Assembly (NCBI RefSeq): GCF_038595065.1
Contig: NZ_CP152003.1
Coordinates: 1,282,001 to 1,346,000, forward strand
Reading direction: 5' to 3'
Source of the DNA: Sutcliffiella sp. FSL R7-0096
GTDB taxonomy: Bacteria; Bacillota; Bacilli; Bacillales; Bacillaceae_I
Length of the DNA stretch: 64,000 nt
Part shown: positions 32,064 to 41,456 of the stretch, piece after piece
Layout: every line of letters begins with the position of its first letter
How positions within the stretch are numbered: the stretch's first letter is position 1
The notes under the pieces: model-generated
What the model saw: the letters and a program-made list of their open reading frames with translations, nothing else
What the model was told of the DNA's origin: nothing
Database searches by the model: none
Made by a program: the position numbers and the translations under genes

Positions 32064-33044
32064 TCAAGAAGCCGTAAACTCTCCTCCATTTACATGCAGT
32101 ACTTGGCCTGTAACGAATCGGGAGTCATCTGATGCGAGATAAACATAAGTGGGGGCTAATTCAAATGGTTGAGCCGCCCGATTCATGGGGTTAAATGCTC
32201 CAAACACTGCTACTTGATCCGATGAAAAACTTGCAGGAATGAGTGGTGTCCAGGTTCTTCCCGGGGCGACGGCATTTACGCGGATACCTTGGTCAACGAT
32301 ACTATTGGCAAGGGCACGTGTAAACCCGATGTTAGCTGCCTTGGTAGCAGTATAATCAATCAATTGTTTTTCCCCTGCATAAGCGACTACGGAGGCGGTA
32401 TTTATGATGGAACTGCCGGGTTTCAAGTAGGGCAAAGCTGCTCTGGTTGTATAGAAGTGGGAATAAATATTCACCTTGAATGTGTCATCGAACTGTTCAT
32501 CGGTAATATCAAGCAAACTTAGTTGTTGAAATTGTATTCCCACATGATTCACCAGGATATCCAACCTTCCGAAAGCTTGGATGGTTTGCTCTACAATTGC
32601 CACACATTGTTTCTTCTCTCTTAAATCCCCAGGCATAAGCATACAACGTTGCCCGAGCTCTTCAATTCTAGCTTTTGTTCGGTTCGCATCTTCATGTTCA
32701 TCAAGATAGGAGATGGCTAGATCTGCACCTTCTTTTGCATAAGAAATCGCTGTCGCTGCACCTATCCCGCTATCCCCGGCAGTAATGAGTGCGACCTTTC
32801 CCTTTAACTTGCCACTGCCCTTATAGTTAGGATTTTCAATAATGGGCTTTGGAACCATGTATTTTTCCAATCCTGGCTGCTGTAATTGGCGTTGTTCTGG
32901 AAAGTTGATGGGTATTTCTTGGTATTTCGTTATTTTTCCATAATTAGGATATAAGGGGTAGGGGTCCTTTTGTCTATTCGATTCAAACCACTCTTGATAT
33001 TGGCTTAGCTCATCCATGTTCCGCTGCTTGTCAAATGAGTCCAT
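32064..33044 (-). CDS. Short-chain dehydrogenase/reductase (YhxC/YdaD-like)
   Basis: 326 residues: an N-terminal 75-residue extension, then a Rossmann SDR domain. Cofactor loop [12 protein letters not shown] (usually TGGDSGIG), NHVG in place of NNAG, catalytic S in INTASVVAY and YTATK as Y-x-x-x-K. The extension places it with the general stress SDRs YhxC, YhxD, YdaD and YhdF of B. subtilis. ATG at 33044 follows AGAGGAGGTTTTAG. No sigma-B promoter could be made out upstream, unlike the B. subtilis relatives. Confidence 0.87.
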   Translation of the reverse strand: MDSFDKQRNMDELSQYQEWFESNRQKDPYPLYPNYGKITKYQEIPINFPEQRQLQQPGLEKYMVPKPIIENPNYKGSGKLKGKVALITAGDSGIGAATAISYAKEGADLAISYLDEHEDANRTKARIEELGQRCMLMPGDLREKKQCVAIVEQTIQAFGRLDILVNHVGIQFQQLSLLDITDEQFDDTFKVNIYSHFYTTRAALPYLKPGSSIINTASVVAYAGEKQLIDYTATKAANIGFTRALANSIVDQGIRVNAVAPGRTWTPLIPASFSSDQVAVFGAFNPMNRAAQPFELAPTYVYLASDDSRFVTGQVLHVNGGEFTAS

Positions 33045-33155
33045 CTAAAACCTCCTCTAATCTTCCTTTGCACAACTATATTTATATGGAAAAGGCAACT
33101 TGGCTTATGCCATTATCCTGCTGTTTGTCCTCCACCTCCAGACCGAGAGAAAAAG

Positions 33156-33170
33156 AACCGACAGTCGGTT
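33156..33170. promoter_or_regulatory. Palindromic operator upstream of the MFS gene
   Basis: AACCGAC-A-GTCGGTT, a perfect 15-base inverted repeat 56 bases before the MFS start, of the size and style bound by TetR-type repressors. No regulator gene is adjacent. Confidence 0.55.
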
Positions 33171-33226
33171 AACGGCACTTCTTAAAGAAGATAAACTTAT
33201 TTTAGATAATGATTAGTGGAGGAAAA

Positions 33227-34510
33227 ATGATGGGAAATATGATCGCCATATTCAAGAAACCAAATTACAGTTTGTTGTTCTGGTCATCTTTTACGTCGAC
33301 AATGGGGAGTATCGTTGGTATCGCAGCGTTGATGCTGTATTTGTTGGACAGATATACAGATCAGCCTTTTTATGCCGCGTTAACGGAACTGATGTATTCC
33401 TTGCCGACACTTGCAGTATTCTTTCTGGTAGGAGTATTAGCTGACAGAATGGATCGTCAGAAAATTGCTGTTTACAGTGATGTGATTTGTGCCATTTTAT
33501 CGCTGGCGCTTATGGGGGCGATTTATATTGATTGGATGCCGCTCGTATTCGCTTTGTTGTTCTTAAGAAGTGCCGTATCGAAATTCTTCCACCCTGCCCA
33601 AGCTGCCATCATCCAAGGAATTCTGACGAAGGATGAATATACAGTGGCAGCAGGACTGAATCAGATGACAAGCAGCTTGTTCATGTTGTTCGGAAATGCC
33701 CTTGGAATTTTCATCTACTGGACGGTAGGCCTTCAGGGTGCAATATTTGTATGTTTTATCACTTATATGGTCAGTGCGATACTGATACGTGCATGTAAGT
33801 TAGAAGAAACTGTTGTCCTACCAAATGGCAGGCACGAATGGAATCAACTTAATGTTAGATTTGTGGCAAATGACTTTAAAGATGGCATGCTTTATATTTT
33901 GAAAAATCCTTTGTTAGTCTACCTGATCATTGGTTTCTTTGTTTTTGGAATTGTGAACGGAGGGCTCTCCGTCATGCCAGCCTATATACTTAAATATAAA
34001 CTTGCCCCAATAGACTATGAGCAGCTCATGATGGTGATGGGAGTAGTGTTTGGCATCTCAATTTTGATTGGAAGCATTGTTGCCTCGATGTTGGCGAAAA
34101 AGTTGAAATTGTATCAGATGATTATTATCGGTCTTAGCATCTCTGGTGCATTCGTCATAGCAAGCGGGTATAGCCCTAGTACGTATTATTACCTTGCATT
34201 TACTGCATTGATTGGTCTGGGACTACCATTCGTCAATATTGGAATCGGTGGATGGCTGCCTAGGATTGTAGATCCAAAAATGATGGGAAGGGTTCAAGGC
34301 TGGATCACTCCCTTGATGATGTTGTCCCAATCTATCACCCTTGGAGTGATTGCCCTGACCTTTCAAAAGATGCTAACCGTGGAAGGGCTGCACCTTTTGG
34401 TAGGCGGATGCCTGGTGTTTGTTGGATTATTTTATATGTTCACCTTGCCCAAACATACTACGGAAGAAGAAGAGACGCCTGAAGGATTGGGAAATTCAGC
34501 TTCTGTGTAA
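33227..34510 (+). CDS. MFS transporter
   Basis: About 427 residues, 12 predicted membrane segments, major facilitator superfamily. The loop 2-3 motif is GVLADRMDRQKIAVYSD, the usual antiporter motif A region. It looks like the MFS_3 group of macrolide/enterobactin-type exporters. Two adjacent ATG codons (33227 and 33230) are both compatible with the GGAGG at 33218-33222. Single gene. Substrate unknown; the upstream palindrome suggests drug- or ligand-induced expression. Confidence 0.83.
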   Translation: MMGNMIAIFKKPNYSLLFWSSFTSTMGSIVGIAALMLYLLDRYTDQPFYAALTELMYSLPTLAVFFLVGVLADRMDRQKIAVYSDVICAILSLALMGAIYIDWMPLVFALLFLRSAVSKFFHPAQAAIIQGILTKDEYTVAAGLNQMTSSLFMLFGNALGIFIYWTVGLQGAIFVCFITYMVSAILIRACKLEETVVLPNGRHEWNQLNVRFVANDFKDGMLYILKNPLLVYLIIGFFVFGIVNGGLSVMPAYILKYKLAPIDYEQLMMVMGVVFGISILIGSIVASMLAKKLKLYQMIIIGLSISGAFVIASGYSPSTYYYLAFTALIGLGLPFVNIGIGGWLPRIVDPKMMGRVQGWITPLMMLSQSITLGVIALTFQKMLTVEGLHLLVGGCLVFVGLFYMFTLPKHTTEEEETPEGLGNSASV

Positions 34511-34519
34511 AATTATTCT

Positions 34520-34548
34520 TTGACAAAATAGAAAAAGCTGATTAACAT
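34520..34548 (+). promoter_or_regulatory. Promoter of the tenA-ykoEDC operon
   Basis: TTGACA at 34520-34525, 17-base spacer, TAACAT at 34543-34548, 42 bases before the TPP aptamer. Confidence 0.7.
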
Positions 34549-34589
34549 AGGTATCAGAAATTGCTTTCCGACAACTCGATACGAATCTA

Positions 34590-34679
34590 CCACTAGGGGT
34601 GCCTTTATAAGGCTGAGATTGAAGTGTGACTTCAAGACTCTTAGAACCTGATCTGGTTAACACCAGCGTAGGGAAGTGG
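34590..34679 (+). promoter_or_regulatory. TPP riboswitch 1 (tenA-ykoEDC)
   Basis: THI-box blocks: CCACTAGGGGTGCC, GGCTGAGATT, GAACCTGATCTGGTTAACAC and CAGCGTAGGGAAGTGG. CTAGTG at 34715-34720 can pair with CACTAG of helix P1 and so act as antiterminator. Confidence 0.95.
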
Positions 34680-34726
34680 GGTCGAAAACACTATACTTTT
34701 AATGTTCAGTTGTACTAGTGAATTCA

Positions 34727-34762
34727 CCACCTTCTTTGCGCCAGCGAGGAAGGTGGTTTTTT
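34727..34762 (+). terminator. TPP-controlled terminator 1
   Basis: CCACCTTC and GAAGGTGG arms with a 14-base loop and six T residues, before the tenA ribosome-binding site. Confidence 0.88.
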
Positions 34763-34795
34763 GCATTATACTAACAATTTTAGGAGGAATGAAGA

Positions 34796-35479
34796 ATGAA
34801 ATTTTCACAGTTTGTAAGAGAAAAAGCGGATCACATTTGGGAGGCGAGCTTTCATCACCCGTTTGTAAAAGGAATAGCAGATGGAAATTTATCATTGGAA
34901 TCGTTCAAGTACTATGTTTTGCAGGACGCCTATTATTTGAGCCACTTTGCAAAAGTCCAAGCATATGCAGGGGCAAAAGCGTTTGATTTGCAAACGACAG
35001 CAAGACTAGCTGCACATGCACAAGGTACATATGAAGCAGAATTATCCTTGCACGAAAATTTTTCAAAACGTCTTGGGGTGACAGAGGCAGAAAAGGCGGC
35101 ATTCCAGGCAGCTCCGACCGCACACGCTTATACTTCCCATATGTATCGTGCCGTATTGACCGGTGGGTTGGGAGAAGTGATTGCAGCCCTGCTTCCTTGC
35201 TACTGGTTATATTATGAAATTGGTGAGAGATTAAAAGACTGCACTCCAGCTGAACCAATCTATCAGGAGTGGATTGCAGCTTATGGTGGGGAATGGTTCA
35301 AGGAGCTTGTGGAAGAGCAAATCAATAGATTGGATGAATTGGCAGACAAGGCAACCGAGGAAGAGAAAGCCAGAATGCTTGAGTATTTCATCATCAGCAG
35401 CCAGTATGAATATTCCTTTTGGGAAATGGCCTACACCTTGGAGAAGTGGCCGGTCTCAGAAACTGTAGTGAAGGCATAG
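34796..35479 (+). CDS. tenA: Thiaminase II / aminopyrimidine aminohydrolase TenA
   Basis: 227-residue all-helical TenA protein that salvages thiamine breakdown products by hydrolysing aminomethyl- to hydroxymethyl-pyrimidine. Visible: FHHPFVKGIADG, YYVLQDAYYL with the conserved aspartate and tyrosines, catalytic cysteine in ALLPCYWLYYEIG, and the C-terminal EYSFWEMAY glutamate. ATG follows TAGGAGGAATGAAGA. First gene behind TPP riboswitch 1, followed by a pyrimidine-type ECF transporter. Confidence 0.95.
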   Translation: MKFSQFVREKADHIWEASFHHPFVKGIADGNLSLESFKYYVLQDAYYLSHFAKVQAYAGAKAFDLQTTARLAAHAQGTYEAELSLHENFSKRLGVTEAEKAAFQAAPTAHAYTSHMYRAVLTGGLGEVIAALLPCYWLYYEIGERLKDCTPAEPIYQEWIAAYGGEWFKELVEEQINRLDELADKATEEEKARMLEYFIISSQYEYSFWEMAYTLEKWPVSETVVKA

Positions 35480-35490
35480 GGGGGATTCAA

Positions 35491-36072
35491 ATGAACAAAG
35501 GATTAAAGCTTACAGATATATTGGTGACGGTCATTATTGCATTGGTATTCGGGATTGTTTATAAGTTTTGGGCTCCGGTGTATAACGTGCTGGCGCCATT
35601 CGGACTGCAGCTTCAAGAGCTGACATATGGCATGTGGTTCATTGCCGCCACGGTTGCTTATCTACTGATCAGAAAAGCTGGTGTAGCATTCCTAGCGGAA
35701 GTGGCAGCCGCCTCAGGTGAATTTCTGGTCGGGTCGGAATATGGGTTGATGGTTTTGATATATGGTGTGATACAAGGACTTTTTGCTGAGATGGTATTCA
35801 TGGCTTTCCGCTATAAGCGGTTTGATGTGCTTGTCGCATCTCTTGCAGGTATCGCAGCAGGTGTCGGCTCGCTTCTATTGGACCTATTTAGGGGATACCT
35901 GTTTGATTATGTCTGGTGGAATGTAACCTTGCTAATATCTTTCCGTTTGATCGGAGCGGTCCTTTTAGCGGGAGTACTTGCTTATGTTTTGGTAAAAGCA
36001 CTAGAGGCAACGGGAGTCACAAGTCTACTGAGACCGGTCAGCAAGGATGATTATGATTCCTTAAGGCAATAG
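35491..36072 (+). CDS. ykoE: ECF transporter S component YkoE
   Basis: 193-residue membrane protein with five or six helices and no ATPase motif. Segments GMWFIAATVAYLLIRKAG and EFLVGSEYGLMVLIYGVIQG resemble YkoE, the substrate-binding subunit of a thiamine-related ECF transporter in B. subtilis (YkoFEDC). ATG at 35491 follows AGGGGGGATTCAA, 11 bases after tenA. Expected to bind hydroxymethylpyrimidine or thiamine-related compounds. The soluble YkoF partner is not in this operon. Confidence 0.88.
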   Translation: MNKGLKLTDILVTVIIALVFGIVYKFWAPVYNVLAPFGLQLQELTYGMWFIAATVAYLLIRKAGVAFLAEVAAASGEFLVGSEYGLMVLIYGVIQGLFAEMVFMAFRYKRFDVLVASLAGIAAGVGSLLLDLFRGYLFDYVWWNVTLLISFRLIGAVLLAGVLAYVLVKALEATGVTSLLRPVSKDDYDSLRQ

Positions 36073-36082
36073 GGAGGCAAAG

Positions 36083-37540
36083 ATGGAACCAATCATACAA
36101 TTAAACCAGTTACGACTGAAATATCCGGGTGGAGAAAGGATATTTGAAGACTTGTCCATCCAGATCGGGAGAGGAGAGAAGGTATTGATCCTTGGCCCCT
36201 CAGGTAGTGGGAAATCTACGCTCATTCAAGTTTTGGCAGGACTTATTCCGAATGTCATGGAAGTGCCGATGATTGTAAAAGAGCAACTTTTGCCCAATTC
36301 ATGGGGATATGTCTTCCAAGACCCGGATGCACAGTTTTGTATGCCTTATGTGGATGAAGAGCTTGCATTTGTACTGGAAAACCTCGCTGTTCCAAGAGAG
36401 GAAATGGAGAAGAGAATTACAGGAGCCCTTGATATGGTGGGGTTGGAATTACCAAATTCCCACATGAAAATCCAGCAACTCTCAGGAGGGATGAAGCAAC
36501 GGCTTGCCATTGCTTCCGTCCTCTCGATGGATCCAGACGTGCTCTTTTTGGATGAACCGACCGCGTTATTAGATCCAGAAGGTACCAGGGAAGTTTGGGA
36601 CACCATTAAGAAAGTGGCAGATGATAAAACAGTTATCATCGTGGAGCATAAAGTGGAGCAGCTACTCGGCTTCGTGGAAAGGATCATCGCGTTGGATGAG
36701 GCTGGAAATATTATTGTTGATGGTAAGACGCAAGATGTTTTTCGCACCTCGCTTTCGCTTTTAAACGAATATGGCATATGGTATCCAGGTGCTTGGGAGA
36801 ATTATTTGAAAACTAGAGAGCACTTCTCCATGCTTAACGTGGAAGCTGAAACGGTGTTAAAAGTGGACGGTCTTTCAGGCTTTCGTGGCAAAGAGAAAAA
36901 GATTTATGTAGAGGAAGCGGAAGTTCGTAAGGGGGAATGGATTTCCGTGGTAGGGGAAAATGGGGCAGGGAAAAGCACATTGCTCGAATCGTTAATGAAG
37001 CTGTTAAAGACAGAAGGCACCCTAGAAATTAATGGGGAAAAGGTCAAACGTATCCCCACTGACCTGATCACCTTCGTTTTCCAAAATCCCGAATTCCAAT
37101 TTGTTACTAAATCTGTGGAAGCGGAAGTTGCCTATACACTGCGCCTGAAGAAGATGAATGAAGCTTTGGTTTTGGAAAAAGTAGAAGAAATGCTGAGACG
37201 TTTCCAGTTGGACCACGTTCGTTATCAGCATCCATACCAACTATCCGTTGGCCAAAAAAACAGGTTGAGCGTAGCGGCAGCTGTCATACACCAGCCGAGT
37301 ATCCTTTTGTTGGATGAACCGACATTCGGCCAGGACAGCAGAAACACGTTTGCCATGCTGGAATGGTTGGAAGGGTTAAGGGAAGCAGGCGTCGCTATTT
37401 TGATGGTCACTCATGATGAGCACATCGTATCTGAGTTTTCGGATACCATTTGGACGGTAAAAGATGGGCAACTTATCGATATGAGGAGTAATGAGAGATT
37501 AAGAGGCAGGGGAGAAAAGGATGCAGTTGGAGCTTTATAA
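36083..37540 (+). CDS. ykoD: ECF transporter double ATPase YkoD
   Basis: 485 residues with two ABC ATPase domains fused in one chain. Domain 1: Walker A GPSGSGKST near 39, LSGGMKQR, Walker B VLFLDEPT. Domain 2: GENGAGKST near 292, signature degenerate as LSVGQKNR, Walker B ILLLDEPTFGQDS. Energises the YkoE/YkoC transporter. ATG with GGGAGG upstream; its last 20 bases overlap ykoC. Confidence 0.92.
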   Translation: MEPIIQLNQLRLKYPGGERIFEDLSIQIGRGEKVLILGPSGSGKSTLIQVLAGLIPNVMEVPMIVKEQLLPNSWGYVFQDPDAQFCMPYVDEELAFVLENLAVPREEMEKRITGALDMVGLELPNSHMKIQQLSGGMKQRLAIASVLSMDPDVLFLDEPTALLDPEGTREVWDTIKKVADDKTVIIVEHKVEQLLGFVERIIALDEAGNIIVDGKTQDVFRTSLSLLNEYGIWYPGAWENYLKTREHFSMLNVEAETVLKVDGLSGFRGKEKKIYVEEAEVRKGEWISVVGENGAGKSTLLESLMKLLKTEGTLEINGEKVKRIPTDLITFVFQNPEFQFVTKSVEAEVAYTLRLKKMNEALVLEKVEEMLRRFQLDHVRYQHPYQLSVGQKNRLSVAAAVIHQPSILLLDEPTFGQDSRNTFAMLEWLEGLREAGVAILMVTHDEHIVSEFSDTIWTVKDGQLIDMRSNERLRGRGEKDAVGAL

Positions 37541-38315
37541 AAATAAATCATGGATGCATGATATTAATCCGAGCTTTAAACTATCAGGGATGGTCCTCCT
37601 CTTTATAGGTGTTCTGTTCATTCATAATATCAATGTGATGCTGAACTTAACCGGAATACTATTGTTAGTTTACCTTTTAATGACGGGGCAAACATATAAG
37701 CTGAAGCTTCTTTTATTGATTCCGTTTGGCTTTTTATTTTTTACATCGGCTGTCTCCATGGTTCTGTTTGGAAAGGGAGATACCACCTGGTTACAATTCG
37801 GCCTAATAAATGTATCGGAGGAGAGTTTCTATCGGGGAGTTCATTTAGGTTTACGGTCACTTGCATTTGCTTTTTGTGGGTTGATTTTCGCCTTGACGAC
37901 CCAGCCGGTATATTTATTTTATTCCTTGATGCAGCAATGGAAGCTACCGCCGAAATTTGCTTATAGCTTTATGGCGGGTATCCGTCTATTGCCGTTAATT
38001 CTAGAGGAATTTCTCACCTTAAGGAAGGCGCTGATTGTTAGGGGAGTAGAGCAGAAGGGTAGCTTGCTGAAAAAGGTGTATTTTTACAGCATCCCTTTAC
38101 TTTCCCAGAGTATCAGAAGAGCGCACCGAATTGCAGTGGCCATGGAAGCGAAGCGTTTCAGTAATCAAAAGAATCGTACCTTTTATTACGAGCTTGGCTA
38201 CTCCCGGAAGGATCTGTGGTTCGTGCTTTTAATCCTGTTGATGATTGCTTTGTCCCTTTATCTTGGCATAAAGATACCCTATGTACCGGTAACAGATGTC
38301 AGATACAGCGGATAG
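37521..38315 (+). CDS. ykoC: ECF transporter T component YkoC
   Basis: 264-residue EcfT-like membrane protein. The coupling helices show RRAHRIAVAMEAKRF, a version of the A-R-G/A-x motifs that contact the ATPase, and about five membrane segments. ATG at 37521 lies inside the end of ykoD and follows GGGGAGAAAAGG, so the two are coupled. It connects YkoE with YkoD in the import complex. Confidence 0.9.
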   Translation: MQLELYKNKSWMHDINPSFKLSGMVLLFIGVLFIHNINVMLNLTGILLLVYLLMTGQTYKLKLLLLIPFGFLFFTSAVSMVLFGKGDTTWLQFGLINVSEESFYRGVHLGLRSLAFAFCGLIFALTTQPVYLFYSLMQQWKLPPKFAYSFMAGIRLLPLILEEFLTLRKALIVRGVEQKGSLLKKVYFYSIPLLSQSIRRAHRIAVAMEAKRFSNQKNRTFYYELGYSRKDLWFVLLILLMIALSLYLGIKIPYVPVTDVRYSG

Positions 38316-38327
38316 TATGCATTTCTT

Positions 38328-38355
38328 TTGAAAATAAGAAATTGTGTGCTATACT
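38328..38355 (+). promoter_or_regulatory. Promoter of the tenI-thi operon
   Basis: TTGAAA at 38328-38333, 16-base spacer, TATACT at 38350-38355, starting 13 bases after the ykoC stop. Confidence 0.72.
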
Positions 38356-38380
38356 GAAGCCATCAATTGAATAACTCGTA

Positions 38381-38471
38381 ACACTGGGGGAGTCAATAGT
38401 GACTGAGATGGAAAGAGTAATTTCCAGACCCTTTGAACCTGATCTAGTTTGTACTAGCGTAGGGAAGTGGA
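38381..38471 (+). promoter_or_regulatory. TPP riboswitch 2 (tenI-thiOSGFDE)
   Basis: THI-box blocks: ACACTGGGGGAGTC, GTGACTGAGATGG, CCCTTTGAACCTGATCTAG and CTAGCGTAGGGAAGTGG. Confidence 0.95.
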
Positions 38472-38512
38472 AATGTTCTATCACTGTTGGCTATACATAC
38501 CACACATAGATG

Positions 38513-38545
38513 AAACCCACTCTTACGTTAAAGAGTGGGTTTTTT
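38513..38545 (+). terminator. TPP-controlled terminator 2
   Basis: AACCCACTCTT, loop, AAGAGTGGGTT and a T tract, 42 bases after the aptamer. Confidence 0.9.
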
Positions 38546-38574
38546 GCATTGTTTTGAGTTTGAAATGGTCTATC

Positions 38575-38712
38575 AAACTCCTGTAGATTTCCGTTCCAGG
38601 TGTTCGCTTTCCTAGGGGCGGTGCTGGAGCCTCCTCACAACGCTTCAGGGGTCTCAAGCTACCGCTATCTCCCTTAGGAGTCTCACACCTTGCACTACAA
38701 TCTACATGGGAA
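38575..38712 (-). repeat. Degenerate GC-rich repeat inside the thi leader
   Basis: Minus-strand remnant of the GC-rich repeat: GTAGATT at both sides and inner blocks CCTAGGGGCGGTGCTGGAGC and CTCCTCA..AGGGGTCTC. It stands between the riboswitch terminator and tenI, lengthening the leader by about 140 bases. Confidence 0.6.
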
Positions 38713-38740
38713 TCTGAATTAACAAAAAGGGTGAGGATCT

Positions 38741-39355
38741 TTGCAATTACATCTTATTACAGATGGTAAAAAAACGAAGGAAGAGCTTGTTGCCATCTTG
38801 AGTGAAGTCCATGGATCAGTGGATTTCATCCATATAAGAGAAAAACACCGTAGTGCAAATGAGGTCTATGAACTAGTTGATGAACTGATTAGATCTGGGG
38901 TTCGGCCAGGGAAAATCATCATAAACGACCGTGTCGATGTAGCTCATGTGCTCAATGTCGGAGGAGTTCAACTGGCCTATCATAGTCTTGAAGTTTTCGA
39001 GATTCGCAGAAATTTCCCTGAATTAAGGGTTGGTAAGTCGGTACATAGTTACGAAGAGGCAATACAGGCAGAAATGGACGGGGCTGATTTTATCCTATAT
39101 GGCCATATCTATTCGACCTCATCCAAGGAGGGGTTGATACCTAAAGGCCTGATGGAGTTTAGAAGATTAACTAGGTCATTGAAGATTCCCGTTATTGGCA
39201 TAGGCGGAATAACTCCTGACAAACTTCAGGAGCTAAGGGCTTCCGGGGCTGGAGGGATCGCGGTCATGTCCGGGATTATGGATGCAGAAGATAAAGTTCA
39301 TGCAGCTAAAACCTTTCAAGCAGCTTTGTTTGCCGAGAAGGAGGAGATTGGATGA
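38741..39355 (+). CDS. tenI: Thiazole tautomerase TenI
   Basis: 204-residue TIM barrel of the ThiE/TenI family that aromatises the thiazole product of ThiG. Phosphate-binding loops GIGGITPDKL and SGAGGIAVMSGI are present, and the catalytic histidine region is FILYGHIYSTSSKEG. It lacks the ThiE pyrimidine-pyrophosphate motif found in the 43300 gene. TTG start at 38741 after GGGTGAGGAT. First gene of the thiazole/pyrimidine operon; stop overlaps thiO in an ATGA. Confidence 0.92.
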   Translation: MQLHLITDGKKTKEELVAILSEVHGSVDFIHIREKHRSANEVYELVDELIRSGVRPGKIIINDRVDVAHVLNVGGVQLAYHSLEVFEIRRNFPELRVGKSVHSYEEAIQAEMDGADFILYGHIYSTSSKEGLIPKGLMEFRRLTRSLKIPVIGIGGITPDKLQELRASGAGGIAVMSGIMDAEDKVHAAKTFQAALFAEKEEIG

Positions 39356-40482
39356 ATAAAAGCTATGATGTAATTATTATCGGTGGTGGTGTCAATGGCT
39401 GTTCCATAGCATACTACCTTGCACGTGATGGAAAAAGTGTATTGCTTTTGGAAAGGGAGAAGTTGGCGGGTAAGGCATCGAGTGCAGCAGCCGGCATGCT
39501 TGGAGCACAAGTGGAAGTGACGGAAGAAGGAGCACTTTTTGATATTGCAAAGGAAAGCAGGGCCATGTTTCCTTCTCTTCAATACGAATTGAAAGAGCAC
39601 TCGGGAATCGATATGGAGCTTGTGCAGAAAGGGATGCTGAAGCTTGCAATGAATGAGGGAGAGGCACAGCACCTAAAAAACACGATTGACTTTCAACAAA
39701 AGCTAGGGGAACGGGCAGAATGGCTTGATCCGGAACAAGTAGCAGAAAGGGAGGGGCAACTTTCGGATGCTCTGTTGGGGGCTATGGATATTCCAATGGA
39801 TGGCCATGTCAATCCTGAACGACTTACCGATGCATTTGCAAAATCGGCAGTCAACCTTGGAGCGGAAGTGAAAGAGTATGTTGAGGTGTACTCGTTAATT
39901 TTGGATGGACGTAGCGTTAGAGGTGTAGAAACTAGCATCGGAAGGTTTCATGGGGGAAATGTGGTCATTGCAGCAGGAGCTTGGAGTAAAAGGTTGCTGG
40001 ATGGTTGCGGAGTGACAATTCCTGCCTATCCGGTAAAGGGGGAGTGCTTCTCAGTCATCACAGACCGACCATTGCTGTCAAGTACGATTTTTACAGAAAA
40101 ATGTTATCTTGTACCGAAAAGTGGAAACAGGTTGGTTATCGGGGCCACGATGGTCCCTGACACGTATTCCGAGAATGTTTCGGTAGGGGGGCTCTTTCAG
40201 TTAATGGAGGAGGCTGCCAGAGTGCTTCCGTCCGTAAAGTATGCTACTTTTGAAAGATTTTGGTCGGGGATACGTCCTCAGACGGGGGATGGTCTTCCTT
40301 ATCTGGGACAGCATCCGAAATATAGGGATCTTATCATCGCTACCGGACATTACCGGAATGGAATTCTGCTTTCGCCTATCACAGGAAAACTTGTGACAAA
40401 AATGATTCAGGATGAGCCGATTCCTGCTTATATGGAAGCATTCAAGTTAGATAGATTAAAAGAACATGCAAGGGGTGAGTAG
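39352..40482 (+). CDS. thiO: Glycine oxidase ThiO
   Basis: 376-residue FAD enzyme of the D-amino-acid oxidase family that makes dehydroglycine for thiazole synthesis. The dinucleotide fold is VIIIGGGVNGCSIAYYLARDG at the start; later GIRPQTGDGLPYLG and GHYRNGILLSP are the substrate and flavin C-terminal motifs. Four-base overlap with tenI. ATG at 39352 after GGAGGAGATTGG. Confidence 0.94.
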   Translation: MNKSYDVIIIGGGVNGCSIAYYLARDGKSVLLLEREKLAGKASSAAAGMLGAQVEVTEEGALFDIAKESRAMFPSLQYELKEHSGIDMELVQKGMLKLAMNEGEAQHLKNTIDFQQKLGERAEWLDPEQVAEREGQLSDALLGAMDIPMDGHVNPERLTDAFAKSAVNLGAEVKEYVEVYSLILDGRSVRGVETSIGRFHGGNVVIAAGAWSKRLLDGCGVTIPAYPVKGECFSVITDRPLLSSTIFTEKCYLVPKSGNRLVIGATMVPDTYSENVSVGGLFQLMEEAARVLPSVKYATFERFWSGIRPQTGDGLPYLGQHPKYRDLIIATGHYRNGILLSPITGKLVTKMIQDEPIPAYMEAFKLDRLKEHARGE

Positions 40483-40483
40483 A

Positions 40484-40687
40484 TTGAAACTGATCATTAA
40501 TGGCGACGCTATTGAAATTCCGGATTCAGTGAAGACCGTATCGGAAGTGTTAGTGCATTTTCAATTGGATCAGAAGGTAGTCATAGTGGAAAAGAACAAA
40601 GAAATTCTGCAGAAGGAACATCATGCTGCAGAGAACGTGCAAGATGGAGATCAATTAGAGTTAGTACATTTTGTAGGAGGCGGTTAA
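40484..40687 (+). CDS. thiS: Sulfur carrier protein ThiS
   Basis: 67-residue ubiquitin-fold carrier ending in VGGG with the conserved terminal Gly-Gly that ThiF adenylates and that receives sulfur. TTG start at 40484, one base after the thiO stop, with AAGGGGTGAG upstream. Its last codons hold the GGAGG site of thiG. Confidence 0.93.
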   Translation: MKLIINGDAIEIPDSVKTVSEVLVHFQLDQKVVIVEKNKEILQKEHHAAENVQDGDQLELVHFVGGG

Positions 40688-40688
40688 T

Positions 40689-41456
40689 ATGTTGAAAATT
40701 GGTTCATATTCATTTAATTCCAGGTTGTTGTTAGGAACAGGCAAGTACCCAGACTTTGATATCCAAAAGCAGGCGGTGGATGTTTCAGAATCTGAAATAC
40801 TGACATTCGCGGTTAGAAGAATGAACATCTTTGAAGCAAGTCAGCCAAACTTTTTGGAAAAGCTAGATTTGGAGAAATACACGCTCTTACCGAACACAGC
40901 AGGTGCCAAAACGGCGGAAGAAGCTGTAAGGATAGCAAAGCTTGCGAAGGCTTCCGGTCTTTGCGACATGATCAAGGTAGAAGTAATCGGTTGTTGGAAA
41001 ACACTATTGCCAGATCCAGTGGAAACGTTGAAGGCAACGGAAGAGCTTTTGAAAGAAGGCTTTACTGTACTCCCTTATACTTCAGATGATGTAGTTCTTG
41101 CTAGAAAACTAGAAGAGCTTGGTGCCCACGCCATCATGCCAGGTGCCTCCCCCATCGGTTCTGGTCAAGGAATCATCAACGAATTGAATTTGGGCTTTAT
41201 TATCGAACAATCCAATGTACCCGTTATTGTGGATGCAGGAATCGGTTCACCAGCAGATGCCGCGAAGGCTATGGAATTGGGAGCGGATGGAGTGCTATTG
41301 AATACGGCCGTTTCGGCAGCAAAAGATCCCGTGAAAATGGCACAAGCCATGAAACTTGCGATTGAAGCCGGGCGTCTCGGATATGAGGCCGGAAGAATGG
41401 AAAAGAAACGCTATGCGACAGCCAGCAGTCCTAGTGAAGGAATGAGTGTCGGGTAA
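40689..41456 (+). CDS. thiG: Thiazole synthase ThiG
   Basis: 255-residue TIM barrel that condenses deoxyxylulose phosphate, dehydroglycine and ThiS thiocarboxylate into the thiazole. Seen: [48 protein letters not shown] with the Schiff-base lysine, and [20 protein letters not shown]. Overlaps thiF by one base (TAATG). Confidence 0.96.
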   Translation: MLKIGSYSFNSRLLLGTGKYPDFDIQKQAVDVSESEILTFAVRRMNIFEASQPNFLEKLDLEKYTLLPNTAGAKTAEEAVRIAKLAKASGLCDMIKVEVIGCWKTLLPDPVETLKATEELLKEGFTVLPYTSDDVVLARKLEELGAHAIMPGASPIGSGQGIINELNLGFIIEQSNVPVIVDAGIGSPADAAKAMELGADGVLLNTAVSAAKDPVKMAQAMKLAIEAGRLGYEAGRMEKKRYATASSPSEGMSVG

